Source: Chrysoporthe austroafricana (lineage: Eukaryota > Ascomycota > Sordariomycetes > Diaporthales > Cryphonectriaceae). Taken from it: a stretch of 64,000 nucleotides of DNA. The notes below the pieces were generated by a model that was given only the letters and a program-made list of their open reading frames with translations, was not told the origin of the DNA and did no database searches. Positions within the stretch are counted from its first letter, which is position 1; every line of letters starts with the position of its first letter. Shown piece by piece: positions 33,586 to 47,683 of this stretch. The stretch covers positions 2,046,001 to 2,110,000 of the forward strand of contig JYIP02000001.1 of the NCBI GenBank assembly GCA_001051155.2, written 5' to 3'. The position numbers were made by a program, and so were the translations under genes.

Positions 33586-35553
33586 TCAGAGCTTGTGCAC
33601 AAACGACTTGGACGTCATACCTCGAAATTTCTTACCAAAGAACCAGAAGATGATGCCGCTACAGCTGAAAAGGGTGATGAGGGCCATGTTGGTAAGCATT
33701 GGGGGCACAAAGCCGTTCGCTAGCGACCACGGCGTGATGAACTTGCTGACGCCGTATCCCCACAGGTTTTTGTTGCTGTCGCTCAGTGTCAATCAACGAA
33801 TGCCTGGACGGAGAGTGGGGGGCAGGCGCTTACACTGTGATTGTGACGAAGACTGATCCTGTAATAGGCTTGTAACTATCGATAGCATACGTGCTGGCGA
33901 TGCTGGGCAGCGCGGCCACCTGGATGCCGAGAAAGCTATACCCGATAATTACAATGGCCTGCCACGGCCAGTGGCGGTCGTATCCCACGGCAGTGACGAC
34001 GCTTCCAATGATCATAATGATGATATACGGGACCATAGCTACCAGCCGCATCTCGGGCTCGCGTACGCCGTTGTTGCGCGCCGTCAGGTACGCCGCGACC
34101 CAGTCACTTAGCGGGCCGCACGTGAAGAGGCCGAGAAGCCCGCCGACCAGCACGGCCAGGTTGAACAGGCCGATGGTCTGCGAGGAGAAGTTGTACGGCG
34201 GGGCGGCAAAGACCTGGCTCTGCGACAGGTTGACCACCAGGAAGCCGGACGCGGACCATGACACCACGAACGCGGCGAGCTCCACGACCGGGTACAGGTG
34301 CAGGTAGAACGGCAGCCACAGCTCGCGGAACAGATTGCCCGCGTACGGCTGGGCTGGTAGGAACTGCCACCGCCCCGGCCCGCCGCGCCCGAGGTATGGG
34401 TCCACGTGCGTCTCGGCATGCGTGAGGCCGTCGGCCGCGGTCTGCGTGGTGGTGTTCTCGAGGGTCTCGTCACGGGCCTTCTCCTGGCTCTCGCGGTCTG
34501 TCGGTGTCACGGGGGTCTGCATTCCCCCGACGGCCGGGACCGGTGCGGCGCCTTTCTCGGCCCCGGGGGGCTGGCGGTGGTAGCGCGTCTCGGGGAAGAG
34601 GAAGATGCAGACCAGGCTGGTGAAGAAGAGCATGCCGGTGTTGAACCACCAGAAGCTCTCGACGCCGGTGTTAAGCGCCATGGCGCCCGAGATGACGGGC
34701 CCGACCATGAGCGAGATGAAGTACAGGCTGAAGTAGAGCGTCTGGTACTTGCCGCGGTCGTGCAGGAAGATGACGTCGGCGATTACCTGGGGCATGAGGG
34801 TCTCTCAGGGCCCCGCGCCGAGGCCGTTGAGCACGCACGCGCCCATGAAGGAGCTGTACGACGTGGCGCGCGCGCGCCAGACGAAGGAGAAGGCGCAGAT
34901 GAGGGACGAGAGGATGGCGACGGGCCGCCGGCCGAAGCAGGTGGACACGGGCACCCAGATAAAGTTGCTGAACCCCAGCACCAGGATCGCCACGCCCGTG
35001 AACTGCACCACGTCGGCGAGCGAGCGGTCGTACGCCTCAATGTAATAGTCGAACATGGGCGCCAGAGCCAGCGGGCCCAGGTTGAGCGAGAAGGACACCG
35101 CGGTCGCCGCGAAGATGGCTATCGATGGGAAGGGTCAGCATTTGCTCTCTCAGGGCGTTTCTTACGTATCCGATGGCCTCAAGGAGGCTATTTTGTTCTC
35201 CTTTTCTTTTCCTTTTCTTTTTCCTTTTTTCCCCTCCTTCCCGAGCAGGACACGGAGAGGGGGAATGCGTTTGTGGAAGCTAGGCCTACGGAAGGCATAG
35301 TCTATCGGGGAGGGTGTAAAAAGGGTGGGGGTTCCAAAGGATTGGTCATACTGGTGGATTTCCAGAAGGGGCTCCAGTTGAGGGGATCGCGAGGGTCGTC
35401 GGAGGGCTGCGGGACGAGCACGCTGCGGTGGTTCGCGCCCTTGACGAAGTGGTGAGACCCTACATCCTTCATAATCTCCGTCCCCGGGTAGATCTTCGTG
35501 CCCAGAACCTCCTCAATCTCGTGGATGGTGCCTTCGTCGAGGTTCTCGTCCAT
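33586..35553 (-). pseudogene. MFS transporter interrupted by an in-frame TGA
   Basis: Major facilitator superfamily protein of the drug:H+ antiporter-like fungal type. Exons 35553-35352, 35118-33834 and 33775-33586 join in phase to 559 codons. Visible parts: a soluble N-terminus ending in LVPQPSDDPRDPLNWSPFWK (the usual lead into helix 1), motif A (CFGRRPVAILSS), a long central loop after LFPETRYHRQPP, and a C-terminal helix pair. Codon 172 is TGA (34807-34805), in the stretch GLGAGP-stop-ETLMPQVIAD, which in relatives is continuous with one residue at that place. Both sides are otherwise intact and in the same frame, so the lesion is a single base change or a sequencing error. The first ATG in frame is 35553; the frame is open upstream without an ATG. 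The 233-nt first intron carries a long pyrimidine tract. Confidence 0.85.
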
Positions 35554-37909
35554 GATGGGCGGCGGCCGGTGAGTGAACTTGCTTTGCGGGGGCTCCACGG
35601 GCTCATCAGCCAACGTTTCTCGGCCTAGGCGGGGCTAAGTGTTGTGCTCTTATGCACAAATGGGTGTAGAGCTCTCGGGGACCAGAAGATGTGAATTTGT
35701 CTCAAAGCACGGGCTGAGCATGATTACTGGGGCAACCGAGAACTTATCATGACGCGAGGTCGGACATGATCTCAGAACGGGCAGCACACGTGGACACCCA
35801 ATGCTTGCTTTATAGCTTCAAGCTCATTATGCCTATCGCAAGGGCTACGGTCAGCGACAGCCGTATCTATCACCCTTTCACCTAGGTCAGGACTAGTGCG
35901 GCCCAGCTGTATATAAGACCAACAGCACGCTGAGCCGGGCTGACTACGTGACTAGGTAGCTACTAAGGTAGTGATACGGACCTACAGCCCCAGTATCTCA
36001 GGACGCAGTGCCAGGGCCAGTCTATTGGTCGGACTCGGTTGGAGGTTGAAGAACCATGTGCGGAGACAGCGCCCCTGACCCGGCGGGATGGGAGAGCGGC
36101 AGTTCTCTTGTGCGTTTGCGGCATGGTCAGGACGCCACCGAGATGTGCAGGTTCCGGCAGCTTGGGAGCTCGATGCAATTTGTCGCGGGGGCCCTGCCCG
36201 GTGAGGCTTTGGTCCTGCCAGCGCTGTGTGCTACGTAGATGGGGGACGAGGGAAAACTATTCTCGGGATCTCATCCCGGGTCGTTGCAGGCGAAACAGGC
36301 GAAACCTCATTCTGTCAAACATCCTCACGCAGGCGGGGATAGGAGATGTCGTCACCAGGCACTCAGATTGGCACGTTGGGCATCCTAAAGGGTAGCCTTA
36401 CTCTTGCATGTGCGCCGGGATCACTGAACCTGGTTGCGCCCATCCAGGCGGGATGTGGCAAAAGTGTGCCAATACCAGACGCCCTCGCTACGACAGCAGG
36501 TGAATCGGGGTGCCTCCATGCTCAACCTCGCGGGTGACATGCAGGTTTGGCCTCGTGGGGGATCGCCTCAGGGACCTCCATTTCCCCGGGTTTCCCCCAC
36601 AAGCCTAGGCTCCCACGCCACGCTCCCTCCATGACGCCTAGGCGCGTCGCGGGTCCTCATGGGGCCCAGGCCTTACGGCATTCCAGACCGCTAGCATGAG
36701 TGCTAGCCGCTCATCCTGGAAGTTTACCGACTCAGCGCCTAGTCAGCCCTGCCAATACTAGATATAAGGTTCGTGCGTAGTTGGCTTGGCAGCTTTTGAA
36801 CCGCGCTCATTATGGGGTGGCTGAACATATCCGACGCGTTTCGAGGGCAAGGCGTCCTGGTCTATTTGACCCGTCTAATCTACCGAAGGCTCCACGAGAA
36901 TTGCCTCAACAGTGCCATGGCTTCACTCTATTCCGATCTCGAATTACTCTTCCAAAACAACGAAATTCTTCTACTCTCCGGATCGTCTTTTTCCCAGCCC
37001 TTGAGGGACCCCAGCCAAGCGTTCTGTGGGACTTCAAGGTTAATATTGCGATCCATGGGTGATCATTCGCGCCAAATTGGTATCACAAGGCCTTCGAAGT
37101 GACTGGATTAGGTTCACAGAATCATCTATCCATCGAGCCAAGCCGACCCCCGCCACACGCTCATACACTGGTTGCCAACTGATTCAAGCACCATCGTAGC
37201 CAGGGTTATTAGCATCCAGCCCGGTCCTTCGCTGTGATCACCTCTATCCACAAGACCAGTGCATCGGTCAGTGAAGATAGGTTCAGTCGCAAGTCGGTGC
37301 GTTGTTGCCAGTCTCGAAGATTGGTCTCGTCGGGAACGTTGTAGAAGCCATCCCGGATTGTTGTATCCGCTCGCCGGTAGATGCTCTCAAAGACGAGCTT
37401 CTTGCCCGCCTGCTGTCCAGTGCGCCCATTCCATGTGTCACTCCTGTGCCCTTATCTTATCCTAATTCGTTCACGACCGGCACGTTTACTTCCTCAATAG
37501 CTTCACGAGGCCGACGCTCGCGTCTGACGCATGATTTTCGCTGTTTGCTTCTTAGAACGAACCAATGCCTCATTGGATGGGGACGCGAAAGGGAAGTGGC
37601 TGCTTGGCAGCTTCTTGCAAGCTCAAGATTGCGCTGTCTCCCACTGATCTCCCAGCAGCAAGAGGGTAGCGCTGGCGTGCCAGCTTGAATCGGATGAACG
37701 ACAGAATATACGGTCGTAGCAGACATAACAAGGACTCACCTTCTTGAAGAGAGTATGAACGTCCTTCCTCTTTCAGCAAGCATTACCGAAAGACACCGAT
37801 TTATCATAGTTGTGGGGAATATCCGACAAAGTAAAATACCTTTTTGCACTAGTAGCATCCATCCACTGGCTCTCTTTTTCCAATGTAGTTATCAATCCCG
37901 AGGTTGTGG
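35554..37909. other. large intergenic region, nothing supported
   Basis: Upstream of the transporter and downstream of the second regulator. Several 60-130-codon frames lack motifs or splice partners. Nothing recognised. Confidence 0.45.
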
Positions 37910-39527
37910 TCACAGTGAAGCTCCTTTCAAGGCCAGCCACGCCCTAGCTTCGTCGATACCCATAGCTAAAGTTTGTGTCAGCAAAAAGTCCACTGCCATA
38001 AAACTACACCCGGGAGTCCTATTCAGAGATTTTCCCCTAGCTATAAAATCCTGGCTCGGAGGAATCGGGACAATTGTAGGCGTGACAGAGACATACCGAC
38101 TGTGAGCAACATCTTCCCAAATGATTCAACATCATCGCCGTGTGCATCGGCGAGCGTGCTTAGCACGCTTTTCCTCCTGACTACGTAATGTTTCTTGTCT
38201 CGCCAAGCAACCGCAAACTCGTACGGATCCCGTGCGTGCCACAAGTGCGCAGAGAGCGTCCAGTTACGATCCACACAGGTCTCATACTGGTCTTCACCGC
38301 AGTCGGCGACTTGGCGGCCCGTCAACAGTTTCCACACTTTCATGAAGAAACACGCGATAAGGAACGTGCGCCGCGCGGACTCGTGCAGTACCCAATCCCT
38401 CCAAAACTGCCGGGAAGCTTGCAGATTTAGAAGTAAGGAAGCGTCGAACTCGTTGCGATCCATATGGCCCGGTCCGCTGTGCGTATCCCAGTGGGTATGG
38501 GTTGCCAGTGCGATGGCTGTGGACTGCAGGTCGCTGAACATTGCGTCTGCAGAGTATCGAGCAACAATGTCACCGTCGAAGAATCGAGTTATCTGATAGA
38601 GAATCAAGGCCTGAGTTCTGGCCAAGGCATGGAGGAATTCCTTTGGCATGTCTGATTTCAGAAGACCGTTCACTTTGGCGTCGATGCACCGCATTATGAC
38701 CGGCCCGTTGACGGCATTCTTTGATGCATAAAGGGCACAGGCAGATAGGGCCTCTAGAATACCATCAACCTTCAGGCCTCGAACCGTTGAATCCATGGAA
38801 CTAGGGCAATGAAATCCCTACCTTGCATGACTTGGGGCATCTCATCTTTGTAGAGTAAAGGATGGCACCAGGGAGTCTGAAGCTCCAGTAGCATTGTTTT
38901 CGGCGCAGACTTGATCTGATCCATGGCATACAGGAGCTTGTTGTGGACCTCCTGGTTGATAGCTTCGAGGTTGAAGTGCCTCGGAGGTGCGATTTGCAGA
39001 GACGGTCTCGTTGAGACGTCCATTCCAGGCTTCGGTGTCCTGGGCATAGTTGTCTCGGAACCAGATTCTGCACCGCCTGTATCATTATCAAAGAGAGCTG
39101 TGTTGGGAGACGGTACCATCCAGGACGGTACCGGAGACAGCGCCGGGTCTCTCAGCATTCCGAAAGGATCCGTGGTCAGATGGATATCGAGCGGCTCAGC
39201 TCCAGGCCAGGGCCCTTCAAAGGCGAGCGTGCCTGCATCCGTTTCCATCCAAAATTCTTGGCTGACGGTCTCAATCGGGGCGAAATCACCTCGGACAGCC
39301 GGCTGCTCCACGATCGGGAGTGCGGCCGCACCCGGCACGGGGGTCTCCCGGGCTCTCCGGGACATCCGCGCCTGAGGTGGATATTGGCAGGGTATCTTCC
39401 GCTGGGCGCAACGAAGACATGTTGGGAAGGTCTGGCTGCATCTTCTCTTGGCCTTGACGCAGCCCGAGCACGACTTTCGGCGTGGCGGTGGGTCGTCGCG
39501 CTCGAGGCGAGACAACGGCTGTGACAT
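37910..39527 (-). CDS. Zn2Cys6 transcription factor
   Basis: Three exons (39527-38822, 38753-38097, 37965-37910) encode 472 residues. The zinc cluster is CSGCVKAKRRCSQTFPTCLRC (Cys20, 23, 30, 37, 40) with Cys47 closing it. Removing the 68-nt intron joins DEMPQVMQ to EALSACALYASKNAVNGPVI, the conserved block of this regulator subfamily; removing the 131-nt intron adds the short last exon AMGIDEARAWLALKGASL, the usual C-terminus. Between lie the LYQITRFFDGDI and ARRTFLIACFFMKVWKLLTG helices of the regulatory region. Unspliced reading would give two unrelated-looking pieces. The nearest neighbour of possible relevance is the damaged MFS gene 2.4 kb away; target genes are unknown. Confidence 0.9.
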
Positions 39528-40145
39528 GATGTGCTGTCGTGTCGTGAGGTTAAGGCTAAGCACCGGGCGGCGCGGCCCGCTGAAATCGTGAGGTCAAAGG
39601 ATCACCGAAGGGTTAGGGCTTTCTGTGAGAAAAGAACCTGGATATCGGCCCTCCAGTCTTGTCTAAGTAAAAGATTAAGTAGTTCGTATTGCAGGATCTA
39701 AAGCCAAGAGAGTCCGAGATGTTGTGGAAAGGCAGACCGATTGATCACGGTATTGCATCACCAATCTTACTGTCAATATTACGGCCGGCACCCCGTGCGG
39801 CTGAGAGACAGGGTGCACAAAAGGTAAGGCCAGCACAGTAGGTATCAAAAGAGCAAGACAAATGGCAAAGGATTGAGCGAGCTGATTTCCCGTGTTTTAC
39901 TAACAGGCTCGGAGAATTAAGCGCACTCGATTGATACCGAATATTGGGTATGTTGGCTGTCGGCCCTGCGGCCTCCTCCCCCGCCCGGCCCAAACCAGCC
40001 CAGAATCAGATAAGAAAAACCGCACAACCGCATGTCGCAACCAGACATATGGCAAGACCCGGCTTTCCATAAATATAGGCGGACAAAGGAAAAGAAACCA
40101 AGGCAAAAGAAAAACATGGATTTCTCCGGAATCCACGAAAGAAAT
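39528..40145. other. intergenic, promoter of the second regulator
   Basis: Between the regulator start and the tRNA-Arg. No coding region recognised. Confidence 0.5.
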
Positions 40146-40244
40146 TGATCTGTGCAGGGATCGAACCTGCAATCTCCTGATGGCTGAGCTCCGTGTTTGA
40201 AACACAGGTCGTAGTCAGACGCCTTGCCATTGGGCCAACAGACC
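40146..40244 (-). tRNA. tRNA-Arg (anticodon ACG) with a 27-nt intron
   Basis: Minus-strand tRNA of 99 nt, 72 nt after intron removal. The acceptor stem GGTCTGT pairs with ACAGATC (one G-U), the discriminator base is A. The D arm contains GGCCCAATGG, the anticodon stem TCTGA/TCAGG encloses CTACGA plus A, and the T arm GCAGGTTCGATCCCTGC carries the B-box. A 27-nt intron sits one base 3' of the anticodon, the canonical place for nuclear tRNA introns. Confidence 0.92.
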
Positions 40245-40480
40245 ACGTTTGGTTGGGGAAGCTTGAAGCAACATAACTTATGACTATTGCATTACTGAGC
40301 ATGGTAAGCCACTCGGGCTCATAATCTTGCCCTAACCCGCATTAACTGAGCTTCGTGCACGGACCACCCTGCGACGTCGAGACCTCGAAATGGGCCGTCA
40401 CTGCACCCAACGGACCTCCTACGCATCACCCTCAAATAAGCGATCCAAAACGCAAGGTCACCACCAGCTGCTCCGTCAAG

Positions 40481-40932
40481 ATGGGTGGACACGACGACTC
40501 ATTCGAGATGCCGCGAAGTAAGCCGTCTCCCAACCTACGTACGACCTGCAGAGCCCCTGCTAACGTCGAATTCCAGAGGCGACCCGCGAGGAGATGCGCG
40601 AAGCGAAACTCCCCATAGCATACCGAGACAGCTGCGCGAGTCTTCTGATCCCCCTCAACCAGTGCCGATTCGAGACCTTTTATATGCCATGGAAGTGCGA
40701 GGTACGACGGAGTCCTGCATCATTTCTGTCCAGCCGCGGACAACGACTGTCCTCGCCGATCTGCATCCTCGCTGGGACACACAATTGAATCCTCCTTCGA
40801 CGGACGACTGCTAACAGAGGACCACAGCAAGAGAGACATATCTACGAGAAGTGCCAATATGTTGAGTTCAAGAAGCGGGTGGCAAAGATGAACGAGCTGA
40901 GGGCGGCCAAGGACGGTGCAAGAAGCAACTAG
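40481..40932 (+). CDS. NADH:ubiquinone oxidoreductase B18 subunit (NDUFB7-like)
   Basis: Accessory subunit of mitochondrial complex I. Exons 40481-40517, 40577-40701 and 40828-40932 encode 88 residues. The twin Cx9C (CHCH) motif is exact: Cys32-x9-Cys42 and Cys53-x9-Cys63, which form two disulfides after Mia40-dependent import into the intermembrane space. MPRKATREEMREAKLPIAYRD and RHIYEKCQYVEFKKRV are the family's conserved blocks. The N-terminus is short (MGGHDDSFEM), as in other fungal members where a Gly follows the initiator Met. All exons are small, so the gene is easy to miss. Neighbours are unrelated housekeeping elements. Confidence 0.93.
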
Positions 40933-41363
40933 ATGGTGGAAGAGGCGGGCAACTACGAAGATCTTGGTCTTGTATTTCACGCCACCGGCCTTTCGATGCA
41001 GAAGAGAAGAAAATAGATGAATGAAGAACACCAGTCCACGTTCCAATTGGTGCGATGGGTAGCGGTATTCTAACGAGAGGCACACCAACCTCGGGCGAAC
41101 CTCATCCGTCTTTGAACGATCAACAACGGCAGCGGGTCTTGATGGGGGCAATGGCGGTCGCGGGTCAAATACTGTCAAGGCAAATATGGATGACTCCATA
41201 TTACAGTACGAGGTATAATTCTGTTTCCCATCTAAACAGATACTACCTTTCCCGCATCCAACTGAATACCACGACCAGGATCATGTTTTACCTCATTACC
41301 CACCCCAAAGACTTTGTCCCCAGAGATGGCGCTGCCATCAATCATACCTTGATCGGCCTCATA
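40933..41363. other. convergent intergenic region
   Basis: Between the stops of the complex I subunit gene and the HNH gene. Nothing recognised. Confidence 0.5.
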
Positions 41364-43208
41364 CTATTTATCCGCTATGCATAAATCCGGGAAGTCACCG
41401 CTCCGGTTCGAGCCAGAAGGGGTAAACGAGCGTAAGAGGTTCGATGTGCCTTCTGCGTCAGAAGGAAATGATTCCGAATTGGCAGTCGGTGAAGAGCCAC
41501 GGCGTCTCTGGCTTCTCGAGCGACCGCGGTCCGGATCAGGATCGTCGTCCCATGCGTCTGCCGCGAATCGACCAACCTCGTTATACCATCTTGTGTTCTC
41601 TTCGATCCGCTCGTCCTCGGCGGTAAGGTTCCCCGCGAATTGACCAACCTCGTTATACCATCTTGTGTTCTCTTCGATTCGTCTCTCCTCAGGGTCGAGG
41701 TCGTCTGAATACGTATGTGCACTGTCTAGACTGTAACTGCGCCGTTCCCAGCGTTCCTGGTATGCATCGTCGGTCTCGAGGTCTTCCTTGTCCCGAGTCA
41801 TCTGAGATGATGACCGCTTTCTGGAGCCATTACAAGCCTCGCCCCGATTATTCAGGTACTGAACCCACTCTTTGTTATTCATCCATTTGAACTGGGTTTG
41901 GTTGGCGCGTGATTGATTCTTGTCAGGCACGATAACCCCGAGGTGACGAGCAGTTGGGGAGTCGAGAAAGGACTGGAGGTGTGGGAATAGGGCCCATGCG
42001 AAGCGCGCAAAGAGAAATTCGCGGCTGAGTTCGTTGAAGCCGGATGGCTGAACAGCGATGTTGTGATATAGATCGCAAAGCTCGCCGGATTCCACGTCAT
42101 CTTTCAGAACGTGAGGGACGAAAGCGTATGAACCAGGGTCAGAACTCTGGCGAAGTGGTGGTGATGATGACGATGATGACGAGAACGACAACGGCTTGGG
42201 TATGATAGCAAACCGATGCTGATCAAAGAGTTGATGAACATCGGCCCGCATAAACAACAAATTGGCCTCGTCGCCAATTCGGCCAGGTACATTGCTCACA
42301 TATAGATGCATACCGTTGCTCATGAACCAGTCACGCTGATTCGAAGGGACAACATGGCATCTTTGGATCCCCATCAGATAACCGGTAATACAACACGTCC
42401 TGGAAGGCGTTGGCGCCAGAAGACTCGTTTGAGGAGTGGATGGCGAAGGTGTCGGTACACGAGAGGGCACGTGATGGGGGGACTTCCATTCCGGCGGTAG
42501 CTTGTCATGAGGAAATTGCCAATCTCGGAAAGTGGGAATCACTGGATATGGCCTGTACTCGGTGGATATGTGCGGTGCAGGAGTGGAAGACGGAGATGTC
42601 GAAGATGATGTACGGGCGAGAGGACTCTGAGTCTGGCTTCGTGATGATGGACTTGGAAGCGCCGGCCGCAGAGGCGGAGGCATCGAGGAGTTGACTGTCG
42701 ATGTCCCATTTTCATGGCGATTTCGATATCCGGTGCCCAGCGTGTCTACAGTTTGATCCGCTCGGAGTGGCGGTTCATTCCCCCTCAATTGTAGCCAATA
42801 GTCACCAGGCTCGAGCAGGCCATCCAGAGGTGTAGTGTCCTCAACCCGGTCTCTGCCAGCTTGATCGCGTGTTAAGTAGACGCGGTCGAAGGCATTGTTG
42901 GCGATAATGGCACCCGCAGTAAGGACTGTTCTGTGGTGCAGTGCCAGCCTCACTTGTGCAGGCATACCGGGCTGGGGGTGGCTCGAGATCGACGGTGTGA
43001 CCGATGGCGGGATAGGTGCGTCGAAGCTATCCACAGCGGGTAGGTTGAGGAGGATACAGTCTAGAGAGTCGCCGTACCCGGGATGGCGGACGCAAACTCG
43101 CGGCTTTGTGAACGCTTCGACTTGACGTCTAGCGGTTGCAGAAGACGGCGGGAGAGACGGCGGTCGTATCGAAGTATTGATGGTCAGAGGGGGTGGAGAG
43201 GCAGCCAT
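41364..43208 (-). CDS. HNH endonuclease-domain protein
   Basis: Single-exon gene of 614 residues from the ATG at 43208. The N-terminal 150 residues form a fungal-specific region (RHPGYGDSLDCILLNLPAVD, LHHRTVLTAGAIIANNAFDRVYL, PGDYWLQLRG). A Pro/Ser-rich linker leads to the HNH_2-like core, with CCITGYLMGIQRCHVVP (Cys pair and the His of the first strand), then DEANLLFMRADVHQLFDQHRFAIIPK, where Asn, His and Asp take the expected places. The C-terminus is charged, carries a tandem duplication of 24 residues (RIEENTRWYNEVG twice) and RS-rich patches (RGRSRSQRRRG). Members are common in filamentous fungi, often in several copies; nuclease activity is not demonstrated for them. No neighbours suggest a role. 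Confidence 0.88.
   Translation of the reverse strand: MAASPPPLTINTSIRPPSLPPSSATARRQVEAFTKPRVCVRHPGYGDSLDCILLNLPAVDSFDAPIPPSVTPSISSHPQPGMPAQVRLALHHRTVLTAGAIIANNAFDRVYLTRDQAGRDRVEDTTPLDGLLEPGDYWLQLRGNEPPLRADQTVDTLGTGYRNRHENGTSTVNSSMPPPLRPALPSPSSRSQTQSPLARTSSSTSPSSTPAPHISTEYRPYPVIPTFRDWQFPHDKLPPEWKSPHHVPSRVPTPSPSTPQTSLLAPTPSRTCCITGYLMGIQRCHVVPSNQRDWFMSNGMHLYVSNVPGRIGDEANLLFMRADVHQLFDQHRFAIIPKPLSFSSSSSSSPPLRQSSDPGSYAFVPHVLKDDVESGELCDLYHNIAVQPSGFNELSREFLFARFAWALFPHLQSFLDSPTARHLGVIVPDKNQSRANQTQFKWMNNKEWVQYLNNRGEACNGSRKRSSSQMTRDKEDLETDDAYQERWERRSYSLDSAHTYSDDLDPEERRIEENTRWYNEVGQFAGNLTAEDERIEENTRWYNEVGRFAADAWDDDPDPDRGRSRSQRRRGSSPTANSESFPSDAEGTSNLLRSFTPSGSNRSGDFPDLCIADK
41563..41678 (-). repeat. 72-bp-period tandem duplication in the HNH gene
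   Basis: The 36 bases at 41571-41606 are repeated exactly at 41643-41678, and the flanking bases also match with few changes. The period is 72 bp (24 codons), so the reading frame is kept. Confidence 0.85.
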
Positions 43209-46010
<2,802 letters not shown>

Positions 46011-46136
46011 GTATGTGCACTCGATCTCTAGCAGGTACGCTCAGCTGCCACGAAAGACTGCAATTATACAGTATTTAGTTATGAATTTTAAGGTGATTTT
46101 ATGAATCTGATATGATACTGCTCCAGTACAGATTGA

Positions 46137-47683
46137 TCACAGGCATTGAGCGTAGTAAGCATTGATAGTGGAGCAGGTATAAGGAGAAGCACAGCCTGGT
46201 GCGCCTGAGAATCCTTGTCCACCACACTAGGCGTTGTCAGCTATTGCGACCTTTCATACTCATAGTATTATAAAGCAAGTACCTGTGAGTAATGGCCATT
46301 GGTTCCGACAGTGGAAGCGGTAGTTGGTGCGGCTGTAGTAGTCGGTTTGGTCGTGATCGAAGAGAGGGTCGTGGATACAGCTTTTGCTAGGTTAGCTTTT
46401 ATATTAATACGCGCCAGACAAAATGAAACCTCACAGGTCGCGACACTAGACGGAGTCGCTGATGCGGTTGCCGCGGCCCCCTGGAGGAGACTCGCGATAC
46501 TCGTGTAGGCTGGCTTCTTAACTAAGTTGGACGACCACAAGTCGGCCTCTCCAGAGCCGGAGAAAGTCGATGGCACCCAGGAGTACTGTAAATGCAGAAC
46601 CTCAGTAAATGTTGAGAGAAAAACTGCTGCCCTCGTGGTTTTATCCATCGCTCTATGCTTACCTGGTCATCAAAATCCCACACAGTCACTCCCACGCATT
46701 TCGCGACAGAGAGACACGCACTGACGACAGTCACGTAATCTGTCGCTTGTTGCTGCTGGGCCGCTGCACTGGCCGGAACGCTGGAGTGTCTTATATCCAA
46801 CTCCGTGTACGCCACTTCGACACCGAGGGCCGTAAACGCCTGAAGAGCACTAGCCAGAGACGCTTTGGATGGGGTGGACCCGACGATGAAGTGGCCTTGC
46901 AAGCCCACGCCGTCAATCCGGCCACCAGAGGCCTGGATATTTTTGACGATGTTGATGGCAGCCGTAGCCTTCGCGCCGCTATACTCAATATTGTAGTCAT
47001 TGTAATACAGTTTGGTTGCTGAGTCGGCAGCCGCTGCAGCCTTGAAAACGAAGGGAATGTAGTTCGTCCCTAAGATATTGTAGAAAACGTCGGTCCGATA
47101 GTTCCCAGAGTCATCCAGTGCCTCGTTCACGACGTCCCACGCGTAACATTGGCCCTTGTACTGCAACACGGGTTATCAGCATGTGTCAGTAAAGCGGCAG
47201 TCGTGTTGGTTAGACTTACATGGGTGACCTCGTTGATGATATGGGTTGTAATTACGTTCTCCAGCGACGTGGTGGTCCAAGAGCCACTCGACACTGGACA
47301 GACGTTAGCAATGGATATTTAATATCTACGAGTGGTCTTAGGCGGGACCTACCCCAGCTAGGAAGTTGATTATACCAGACGAGATTGTGGCACCTCAGCA
47401 TTTGCCCAGCCGCACGGGCTTTCGTGGTGATAGCATCTCCATTTGTATAGCTGAAGACACCGTTGGAGGGCTCAACAGAGTCCCACTTTTGGCCGTTCGC
47501 AGGGGTGATTTGACCAAACTCGCTCGAGTTGAACGCGATTGCCGTGTACGCAGAGTTGCTCAGGCTGGGATTGTCAACGGCCGTGCCGAAGTACAATAAG
47601 CCCGCAGATTTCGCGAGGCTGTTAAGCTGAGCTGCTGCTGGGCCAGCGGCAGCCAGCAGTGTGGCAAGGAGGACAGTGACCAT
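46137..47683 (-). CDS. endo-1,4-beta-xylanase, GH10 with C-terminal CBM1
   Basis: Secreted plant-cell-wall enzyme of 415 residues. Six exons: 47683-47353, 47293-47220, 47160-46663, 46585-46435, 46386-46283 and 46226-46137. A signal peptide ([18 protein letters not shown]) precedes the GH10 barrel. The acid/base is Glu148 (WDVVNEAL), the nucleophile Glu255 ([10 protein letters not shown]), with [18 protein letters not shown] and [14 protein letters not shown] as further signatures. A Ser/Thr/Pro linker ends in HYSQ, and the last exon alone encodes the CBM1 ([21 protein letters not shown] to AQCL) with its four Cys and aromatic binding residues. GH10 enzymes cleave xylan internally; the CBM1 binds cellulose. 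The domain-per-exon layout suits gain of the CBM1 by exon shuffling. Confidence 0.95.

Noticed and set aside
34406..35455. 349-codon plus-strand frame across the MFS gene
   Set aside because: Glu/Gly/Arg-rich antisense shadow of a GC-rich transporter gene; lacks an ATG-led domain.
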